This document shows, in pieces, positions 36,674-42,960 of a stretch of 42,960 nucleotides of DNA. Origin of the DNA: Stenotrophomonas cyclobalanopsidis (GTDB taxonomy: Bacteria; Pseudomonadota; Gammaproteobacteria; Xanthomonadales; Xanthomonadaceae); NCBI RefSeq assembly GCF_008710035.1, contig NZ_VYKI01000029.1, positions 1-42,960 of the forward strand, in the 5' to 3' direction. A program made the translations under genes and the position numbers. The stretch's first letter is position 1. Each line of letters starts with the position of its first letter. Under the pieces are notes generated by a model. It saw nothing but the letters and a program-made list of their open reading frames with translations, ran no database searches and was not told the origin of the DNA.

Positions 36674-39500
36674 GCACTTCGAACTCGCCCACCAGCACGG
36701 TCTCCGCGCGATCCTTCAATCGCATGGTGACCATCTGATCCTTCTGCTGCGGCGTGCCCCAATGGGTGGTCAGCCGCAGCATCAGGGTGGTCGCGCCGGT
36801 CACCAGCTGCTGGCGGCTGCCGAAGTAGTTGGCCTCCACCTTGTACTTGCCGGGCTTGGCATCGCGCAGCGAGAACTGCTCCGGTCCATAGCCGCCGGTG
36901 AAGTCCTGCGACATCTGCCCACCCTGGTAGGTCAGCCGGTTGCCGTAGTACGCGCGCTCGCCGTTGGGGTCGGTCACCCACAGGTCCATGTCGCTGTTGT
37001 CGGCATCCCAGGCCAGCACCACGCGCAGGTCGAGCGGCATGGCCTGCAGCAGGCGTGGGTCGATGCCGCGGGTATCGAGCTGCGGCCGGCTGCGTGACAC
37101 CAGGTTGGTCAGCTCATCCAGCGCGATCAGCGCGATGCCATCGAAGCGGCCATCCCACGGACGCACCACCACCTGGTACAGCGGCTCCAGCGCCTGCTGC
37201 GGCGTGCCCGCCGCGGCCAGCGCGAGGCCGAGATCGCGGAAGCTCTGTGGCTCTTCCTGGCCCATCGCCAGCACCTGCTCGAACACCGGCACGGCCAGCG
37301 CGGGCGCGTCGGCCTGCAGCAACCGGTAGCCGAGCACGCGCAGCAGGTGGCGGTTGTCCAGATCCATCTCGGCCAGGTTGGACAGCACGCGCAGCGCCAG
37401 CTCGCGCTGGTCCTGCTGCAGCAGCAGATCGGCGACGTCCAGGAAGAACGCGCTGCTGTCGGCATGGGCGGTGCGTTCGGCCAGGTAGCGGTCGTACAGC
37501 TGGGCCGGAGGCCCCTGGCGCAGGCGGCGCGCCACCGGCGAGTCGGGCTGCCAGGCGGCCAGCTGGATGCCGAGCTGGCCGTTGTTCGCCGGCGCCGCCG
37601 CATCCTCGATCGCCGACCCGGTCACCGCGATGGCATCCAGGGATGTGGCGGCCGGCGGCGCAGGTGCAGCCGGTGCGGGCGCGGCGAGCAAGGCCATCGG
37701 GGCGCTGGCGGCCGATTGGTCGTGGAGAATCTCCTTTGCCGCAGACGGCGGCGCCTGCTTCGGCCAGCTGCGGTTCCACCACTGCTGGCGCTCCTTCCAC
37801 TGCGCGGCCACCTTGTCGAGCCTGCGGCGGTCTTCGGCTGCACGGTCGGCGACCTGGCGCGCATAGCCGCGGTCATAGTCGGCGCGCAGCGCACCGGCCG
37901 GGCGGATCGCGTAGCGCAGGTAGTCCTGCAGGGTTTCCAGCACGATCAGAGAGGTATCCGGGCCAACCAGCCCGAACTGCTGCGACAGGCGCTGCATCGC
38001 TTCACGGTTGCTGCGCCGGTCCACCGCCAGCTGCTGCAGGCGCGCCTGCGCCCACAGGCCAGCCAGCAGGTCGCCATCGTCGCTGCGGGTGGTCGGCGGT
38101 AGGGCCTGCCATTCACCCCCATTGACGCGCACGCGCATCGGCACGCCTTCGGCCGCCAGGCGCGCATGGAACCACAGCCATCCCTGCGCTTCGCTGCGGC
38201 GATCGATCACCACGTCCTGCACGCCACGCCCGGCGTCGATCTGGATGTCCAGCGGTCCCGTCAGGAGTTCCCGCGCGGCAGCCCGCACGTCATTGCCCAG
38301 CGCCACGAAACGGCCGCCGTGGGCTTCGCTCCAGCCACGCAGACGGGTGACATCGGTGCGTGCACCGGCACTGCTGACCGCGAACAGGCGCTGGCCAGCG
38401 GCAAGCGTCGGCAATGCTTCCGGGCCGTAGGTCAGCAGGCCATCACTGACCAGCAGGTACTCCTTTATGCCGGGCTGCGGCTGCCAGTTGGCCAGCGCGC
38501 TGGCGCCATCCGGACGCACCTGCTGCAGCGCCTGGCGCAGCGCGCTCCAGTCGCCCTTGCGGATACGGAACTTTCGCTCGGCCTCAGGGCGGTCGCGCAG
38601 CACGGTCAGCACGACATTGCCCTCGCCCATCGCCGCGAAGTAGCGGTCCAGCAGCGCGAACTCGCGGGTGCGGTCGCGCTGTCCAGCCGAACCGGAGCCA
38701 TCCCAGAGCAGGCCCACTTCGGCCGGCGGCGTACGCGGCGTGCGGTCGGCGGGCACCGGTAGCTGGGCCAGCAGGTAGTGACCGTCCTGCCACTTCGCCA
38801 CCTGCACCTGCGACTGGCGCACCGCAGGCAGGGTCCACTGCAGCTGTGCCGGCAGTTGTGCGCCACGCCCCTGCCAGTGCAGCTGACCGCCCTGCAGGGC
38901 GAATGGCGCCTTGGCGGTAGTCGCAGCGCCTGCTGTCTGCAGATCCAGCTTCACCGAGGCCGCGCCTGCAGCGAACTGCAGCGGCAGCGACCATTGCCAG
39001 CCGTTATCGGCGTAGGCCAGCGGCTCACGCACCACCAGCTGCACGCGGCGGCTGCCGCCGGCCGGCAGCGGATACACGCGCAGGCGGAACTGGTTGCCCG
39101 CCGTCTGTTCCAGCAGGCCCGGGTCGACGCCGTGGCGCGCGATCTCCTCGAAGACCTGGCGGCCGCGATCCTTCGGCACCGGCACCGCCTCGCGCAGCTC
39201 GCCATTGATGTCCAGCGCGAAGCCGCTGATCTGCTGGCCATCCCCCAACGGGAACTGCAGCTCGCCTTCCAGCACGCGGTTGTTGGGATTGTGGAATTCC
39301 AGGGTGATGCGGGTCTGCGCGATGCCGGCCTGGACCTCGCCTTCGATGCGCACCTCGCGCAGCTGGATCGGCTGTTCGGCGGCCGGCGCGATCAGCAGCG
39401 GCGTGCTGGCCTGCGGCCGTACGTGACGTGGCGACTGCGCGTCAACGGGCCAGGCCGCCAGCACCAGCAGGATCAGGGGGGCACAGCGGGCAAAAACCAT
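36669..39500 (-). CDS. Secreted VIT and vWA domain protein with C-terminal DUF2135
   Basis: 943 residues. A signal peptide cut near VDA21 is followed by a VIT (inter-alpha-trypsin) domain at about 45-165 (VLEGELQFPLGDGQQISGF). Next is a vWA-like region with the metal-site motif DGSGS (LLWDGSGSAG), a linker, TPR-like helices (about 640-790) and DUF2135 (DMDLWVTDPNGERAYYGN). The linker near residue 620 contains LDAIAVTGSAI, which resembles the plug-start motif of TonB-dependent receptors. The ATG at 39500 has GGAG about 7 bases upstream. The stop TAG lies in a GTAG repeat. The function is unknown; the architecture suggests protein binding at the cell envelope. The 5' region carries the 63-bp array. 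Confidence 0.85.
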   Translation of the reverse strand: MVFARCAPLILLVLAAWPVDAQSPRHVRPQASTPLLIAPAAEQPIQLREVRIEGEVQAGIAQTRITLEFHNPNNRVLEGELQFPLGDGQQISGFALDINGELREAVPVPKDRGRQVFEEIARHGVDPGLLEQTAGNQFRLRVYPLPAGGSRRVQLVVREPLAYADNGWQWSLPLQFAAGAASVKLDLQTAGAATTAKAPFALQGGQLHWQGRGAQLPAQLQWTLPAVRQSQVQVAKWQDGHYLLAQLPVPADRTPRTPPAEVGLLWDGSGSAGQRDRTREFALLDRYFAAMGEGNVVLTVLRDRPEAERKFRIRKGDWSALRQALQQVRPDGASALANWQPQPGIKEYLLVSDGLLTYGPEALPTLAAGQRLFAVSSAGARTDVTRLRGWSEAHGGRFVALGNDVRAAARELLTGPLDIQIDAGRGVQDVVIDRRSEAQGWLWFHARLAAEGVPMRVRVNGGEWQALPPTTRSDDGDLLAGLWAQARLQQLAVDRRSNREAMQRLSQQFGLVGPDTSLIVLETLQDYLRYAIRPAGALRADYDRGYARQVADRAAEDRRRLDKVAAQWKERQQWWNRSWPKQAPPSAAKEILHDQSAASAPMALLAAPAPAAPAPPAATSLDAIAVTGSAIEDAAAPANNGQLGIQLAAWQPDSPVARRLRQGPPAQLYDRYLAERTAHADSSAFFLDVADLLLQQDQRELALRVLSNLAEMDLDNRHLLRVLGYRLLQADAPALAVPVFEQVLAMGQEEPQSFRDLGLALAAAGTPQQALEPLYQVVVRPWDGRFDGIALIALDELTNLVSRSRPQLDTRGIDPRLLQAMPLDLRVVLAWDADNSDMDLWVTDPNGERAYYGNRLTYQGGQMSQDFTGGYGPEQFSLRDAKPGKYKVEANYFGSRQQLVTGATTLMLRLTTHWGTPQQKDQMVTMRLKDRAETVLVGEFEVR

Positions 39501-39552
39501 GGCACGGCTCCAATAAGATCGTGGACGGTTCAACGCACAAGCACGGCAGGTG
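39501..39552 (-). other. Short leader between the VIT-domain gene and the tandem array
   Basis: About 50 bp of non-repeat sequence remains upstream of the VIT-domain gene before the tandem repeats start. Any local promoter must lie here or inside the array. I see no convincing -10/-35 pair. Confidence 0.4.
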
Positions 39553-39866
39553 GGGTTACGGATCGAACGTGGATGCATTCCGCCGGGCATGGCCCGGCGC
39601 TACCGCAGCACGCTCGGGTTACGGATCGAACGTGGATGCATTCCGCCGGGCATGGCCCGGCGCCACCGCAGCGTGCTCGGGTTACGGGTCGAACGTGGAT
39701 GCATTCCGCCGGGCATGGCCCGGCGCTACCGCAGCACGCTCGGGTTACGGGTCGAACGTGGATGCATTCCGCCGGGCATGGCCCGGCGCTACCGCAGCAC
39801 GCTCGGGTTACGGATCGAACGTGGATGCATTCCGCCGGGCATGGCCCGGCGCTACCGCAGCATGCG
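39553..39866. repeat. Tandem array of five 63-bp units, each holding a REP palindrome
   Basis: Units start at 39553, 39616, 39679, 39742 and 39805, exactly 63 bp apart. Each contains GGGTTACGG, TCGAACGTGGATGCATTC and the GCCGGGCATGGCCCGGC palindrome ending GCTACC. The units differ at only a few positions (A/G in ACGGRTC, one CCACC for CTACC). The period is both a multiple of three and six helical turns. There are no unique spacers, so this is not a CRISPR array. Confidence 0.92.
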
Positions 39867-39874
39867 GGGCCTCT

Positions 39875-39898
39875 GGTAGCGCCGGGCCATGCCCGGCG
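39875..39898 (+). repeat. GTAG-type REP element next to recJ
   Basis: GGTAG with the GCCGGGC palindrome, inverted relative to the five-unit array, 21 bases from the recJ stop codon. Confidence 0.85.
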
Positions 39899-39919
39899 AG
39901 CGCGAAGCACGGAGCTCCG

Positions 39920-41683
39920 TCAGGCCGGCAGGCAGTGCTCGACGATCAGCTGGATCGCGGTGCCGCCGCGGTAATCATCGCAGGCCAGGCGGTAGGCCAG
40001 GTGTACGTGGCGGCTGGGTGCATTGCCGTGCCAGCCGCCGAAGTGGATGGCGTTGACCGTGCCCGGCAGGCCGGGCAGGCGCAGTTCCAGCTTCAGGTGG
40101 CGCTCCTTCAGCACGCGCCAGTTGGCCACTTCGAAATGACCATCGAACAGCGGTTCCGGGAAGCCCTGCCCCCAGGGGCCGGCGAGGCGCAGGGCGTCGG
40201 CATGGCGGTGGTCGAGTTCGTGCGCGGCCAGTTCGCCATCGCTGAGCACGTGCTGCTGCAGCGCGGCCGGATCCAGCACTTCCTGCACGATGGCGACGAA
40301 GGCGGCCTCGAACGCGGGCAGATGTTCCAGGCGCATGCTCAGGCCGGCGGCCATCGCGTGACCGCCGAAGCGTTCGACCAGGCCGGGATGGCGCGCATCG
40401 ACCAGCGCCAGCGCATCACGGATATGCAGACCCGGAATGGAACGGGCCGATCCGCGCAGGGTGTCGGCGCCGGGCTCGGCGGGTGCGAAGGCGATCACCG
40501 GGCGGTGCAGGCGGTCCTTCATCTTTGATGCGACCAGGCCGACCACGCCGGGATGCCAGTCGGCATCGAACAGGCAGGCCGCCACCGGGCGGTCGCCCTC
40601 GGACTGCAGCACCACGCGCGACAGTGCCTGCTCGGCGTCGTCGGTCATCGACTGCTGCACGGCGCGGCGTTCGGCGTTGATCTGCTCCAGGGTCTGGGCG
40701 ATGTCGCGCGCCTGCCGCGGGTCTTCGGTCAGCAGCAGGGCGATGCCCAAGGCCATGTCCTCCAGACGGCCGGCCGCATTGAGGCGCGGGCCGAGCGCGA
40801 AACCGATGTCGGTGGCGGTCAGCCGTGCGGCATCGCGACCGCTGGCTTCGATCAGCGCCTTCAGGCCAACGCAGGCATGGCCGGCACGCAGCCGACGCAG
40901 GCCAGCGCTGACCAGGGCGCGGTTGTTTGCATCCAGCACCACCAGATCGGCGACGGTACCGACTGCCACCAGATCCAGCAGCGTGGTCAGGTCAGGGCCC
41001 TTGCCATCGGCAAACACACCAGCCTCGCGCATCTGTCGGCGCAGGGCCATCAGCACGTAGAAGATGACGCCGACACCGGCCAGCGACTTGCTGGGGAAAC
41101 CGTCGCCTTCCAGATTCGGGTCGACGATGACATCGGCCGGCGGCAGCTGCGGTCCCGGCAGATGGTGGTCGGTGACCAGCACCTGCCACCCGCGCGCCTT
41201 GGCGGCGTTGACGCCGGCATGGCAGGCAATGCCGTGATCGACGGTGACCAGCAGGTCCGGCTGCAGTTCGGCCAGCTCCTCCACCAGCGAGGGCGACAGG
41301 CCGTAGCCGTGCACCATGCGGTTGGGCACGGCATGGAACACGTGCTGCGCGCCGAGCATGCGCAGGCCGCGCACGCCGACCGCACAGGCGGTCGCGCCAT
41401 CGCAGTCGAAATCGCCCACCACCAGGATGCGCTTGTCGTTGGCGATGGCCTCAACCAGCAGCGCGACGGCCGCATCGATGCCGGTCAGCAGCTCGGGCGC
41501 GTGCAGGTTGCCCAGCCGTGGCAGCGCAAGGTCCGGCGTGGTCGCGCCGCGGCTGGCGTACAGGCGGGCCAGCAGCGGCAGCGTGTCGTCGGGCCACGTA
41601 CCAGGCTGCACCGGCTCGCGGCGCAGGATCATCGGGGTATCGGACACGGGCAGCGCAGCATCGGCGGCAAGGGACATCGGCAT
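39920..41683 (-). CDS. recJ: Single-stranded-DNA-specific exonuclease RecJ
   Basis: 587 residues (E. coli RecJ is 577). It is a 5'-3' ssDNA exonuclease of recombination and mismatch repair. The DHH-family motifs are visible: VVGDFDCDGATA, TVDHGIACHAG, VTDHHLPGP and the DHHA1 part GGHAMAAGLSM. The ATG at 41683 (MPMSLAAD) was chosen, with ATG 41677 as alternative; neither has a strong ribosome-binding site. recJ precedes prfB and lysS on the same strand, as in E. coli, but 7.5 kb of accessory genes now separate recJ from prfB. Confidence 0.95.
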   Translation of the reverse strand: MPMSLAADAALPVSDTPMILRREPVQPGTWPDDTLPLLARLYASRGATTPDLALPRLGNLHAPELLTGIDAAVALLVEAIANDKRILVVGDFDCDGATACAVGVRGLRMLGAQHVFHAVPNRMVHGYGLSPSLVEELAELQPDLLVTVDHGIACHAGVNAAKARGWQVLVTDHHLPGPQLPPADVIVDPNLEGDGFPSKSLAGVGVIFYVLMALRRQMREAGVFADGKGPDLTTLLDLVAVGTVADLVVLDANNRALVSAGLRRLRAGHACVGLKALIEASGRDAARLTATDIGFALGPRLNAAGRLEDMALGIALLLTEDPRQARDIAQTLEQINAERRAVQQSMTDDAEQALSRVVLQSEGDRPVAACLFDADWHPGVVGLVASKMKDRLHRPVIAFAPAEPGADTLRGSARSIPGLHIRDALALVDARHPGLVERFGGHAMAAGLSMRLEHLPAFEAAFVAIVQEVLDPAALQQHVLSDGELAAHELDHRHADALRLAGPWGQGFPEPLFDGHFEVANWRVLKERHLKLELRLPGLPGTVNAIHFGGWHGNAPSRHVHLAYRLACDDYRGGTAIQLIVEHCLPA

Positions 41684-41797
41684 CGCCGGGTTGCGGAAGA
41701 CGTGACCATGATAGCGCGGGGCCGGAGACGGGGTCAGACATTTGGATTTCGCCGCCACATCTTCCATGCTTGCCGGCCCCGAGACGGATGTCTGCCC

Positions 41798-42829
41798 ATG
41801 CGCCACAGTTTTTTCCTGGCCCTCGCCCTCGCCCCGGCCGCCCACGGCGCTACGCCCGAGCCGAAGGCCGGTGTCGAATTCCAGCACAACGACTGGTCGC
41901 TGGCCTGCGACAACACCCGCACCTGCCGTGCCGCGGGTTACAGCCCGGAAGAACCCGCCAACCTGCTGAGCCTGATGCTGGAACGTGCCGGTGGCCCCAA
42001 TGCCCAGGTAATTGCGCGCCTGCGCAACGGCGAGGATGGTGAGAGCCCGATACCAATCGGCGTGCTGCGCCTGCGCCTGAATGGCAAGGACCTGGGCCCG
42101 GTGCAGGACACCGGCGAGGCGGAAAAGGTGCTGTTGAAGCAGGCGCAGACCGATGCCCTGCTCGCCGCCCTGCCCCGCAAGGCACGTATCGAGATTGTCG
42201 ATGGCAAGGGCAAGGCGTGGCCGATCTCGGACAGCGGCGCTACGGCCGTGCTGCTGAAGATGGACGAGGCGCAGGGCCGGCTGGGCACGCCCGGCGCGCT
42301 GGTGCGACGCGGCGACAAGGCCGAAGCGAGCGTGCCGGCGGCACTGCCGGTGCCGGTGATCGTACGCGGCAAACTGGTGGCGCCGCGCGGTACGGATGCG
42401 GCGCTGGCCAAGGTGCCGGCGTTGCGCAAGGCGATGATCGCCAGCCTGCCGAACGCCGACGAGTGCACACGCCTGACCGAGGGCGAAAAGGATGAGATCG
42501 AGATCCAGCGACTGGATGCCGGCCACGTGCTGGCCAGCACCCGCTGCTTCATGGGGGCCTACAACTTCAGCAGCGGCTACTGGGTGGTGCAGGACAAGGC
42601 GCCGTACCAGGCGAAGTTCGTGACCTCCGATGCGGAGGACTTCGATCGCGATGACGCCACGCTGCGCGGGCGCTTCCGTGGGCGCGGGATCGGCGACTGC
42701 TTCTCCGGCCACGACTGGACCTGGGATGGCGCGCGATTCGTGAAGAGCAGCGAGTTCACCACCGGCCAGTGCCGCGGCGTGGCGGGTGGGCATTGGCAGC
42801 TGCCGACGGTGGTCAGCGCGGTGAAATGA
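41798..42829 (+). CDS. Secreted DUF1176 family protein
   Basis: 343 residues with a signal peptide (MRHSFFLALALAPAAHG). The mature part starts FQHNDWSLACDNTRTCRAAGY, with two Cys that may form a disulfide, as usual in DUF1176 proteins. More Cys near the C-terminus (GDCFSGHDWTWDG, GQCRGVAGGHW) follow the family pattern. The function is unknown. It is divergent from recJ, 114 bp apart, and is the last gene before the terminal repeat. Confidence 0.85.
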   Translation: MRHSFFLALALAPAAHGATPEPKAGVEFQHNDWSLACDNTRTCRAAGYSPEEPANLLSLMLERAGGPNAQVIARLRNGEDGESPIPIGVLRLRLNGKDLGPVQDTGEAEKVLLKQAQTDALLAALPRKARIEIVDGKGKAWPISDSGATAVLLKMDEAQGRLGTPGALVRRGDKAEASVPAALPVPVIVRGKLVAPRGTDAALAKVPALRKAMIASLPNADECTRLTEGEKDEIEIQRLDAGHVLASTRCFMGAYNFSSGYWVVQDKAPYQAKFVTSDAEDFDRDDATLRGRFRGRGIGDCFSGHDWTWDGARFVKSSEFTTGQCRGVAGGHWQLPTVVSAVK

Positions 42830-42833
42830 AATG

Positions 42834-42960
42834 AGCCGAGCATGGCTTGTATGTTCCTCCCGGCTCCTACGAGGTATGTAGGAGCCAGGGTGGAGGGACC
42901 GACAAGCATGGATCTGCGGATAGCGCCGACAGACGAGCCGAGCGATCCCCATCCCGCACA
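42834..42960. repeat. Right copy of the ~126-bp inverted repeat shared by the two window ends
   Basis: Reverse complement of 1-126, with a single-base gap. The internal hairpin is GGCTCCTAC (42862-42870) / GTAGGAGCC (42878-42886). It begins 5 bases after the DUF1176 stop and runs to the window edge. Confidence 0.9.

Noticed and set aside
39553..39866. CRISPR-like array
   Set aside because: The five units are contiguous and nearly identical over their full length, with no unique spacers and no cas genes nearby.
39428..39910. Open frames on both strands encoding a repeated 21-residue peptide
   Set aside because: They arise because the 63-bp repeat is a multiple of three and lacks stops. There is no ribosome-binding site or family, and the sequence is better explained as a REP array.

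Overview
The window is a 42.96-kb piece of a GC-rich (roughly two-thirds G+C) gammaproteobacterial chromosome. It most likely comes from the Stenotrophomonas maltophilia group (Xanthomonadaceae). The reasons are a complete DSF quorum-sensing rpf locus (rpfB, rpfF, rpfC, rpfG) with Xanthomonas-like proteins, betIBA beside it, and many short palindromic intergenic repeats with a GTAG head, of the kind known in S. maltophilia as SMAG/REP elements. I found no tRNA, rRNA, transposase or CRISPR array.

Left third (1-14.1 kb): aconitase B (acnB), a VapBC-type toxin-antitoxin pair with a clear palindromic operator, and a minus-strand operon. That operon encodes a PrpF/GalD-family isomerase, a substrate-binding lipoprotein, an ABC ATPase, an ABC permease and a Porin_O_P outer-membrane channel. 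A LysR regulator is divergent from the operon and is followed by aconitase A (acnA). The arrangement suggests import and isomerisation of an organic acid, possibly of aconitate type, feeding the aconitases; this is inference. A Phd-like antitoxin overlapping a zeta-type kinase comes next.

Middle (14.1-26.3 kb): betI-betB-betA (choline to glycine betaine) with a perfect 28-bp operator, then rpfB and rpfF (+ strand) converging on rpfC and rpfG (- strand). RpfF makes DSF, RpfB is a fatty acyl-CoA ligase that turns DSF over or mobilises it, RpfC senses DSF, and RpfG is the HD-GYP c-di-GMP phosphodiesterase output. lysS lies upstream of rpfG.

Right part (26.3-43 kb): lysS, prfB (with its programmed +1 frameshift) and recJ keep the same order and strand as in many gammaproteobacteria. 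Two accessory blocks separate them, both rich in GTAG repeats. Block 1 (26.5-31.2 kb) carries an acetolactate-synthase-like TPP enzyme next to a succinate-semialdehyde dehydrogenase, an XRE/MmyB-type regulator, and an 800-bp gene-free stretch with two inverted copies of a large structured palindromic element whose arms co-vary. Block 2 (32.6-39.9 kb) carries an M48 peptidase, a frameshifted membrane LytTR regulator facing an acyltransferase across four phased CCATTG repeats, an apparently 5'-truncated PAP2 phosphatase, a VIT/vWA protein and a five-unit 63-bp tandem array. Three neighbouring genes in this block take their TAG stop codon from a GTAG repeat. A DUF1176 protein closes the window. 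The two window ends carry the same ~126-bp sequence in inverted orientation, so they may be contig ends set by a repeat.
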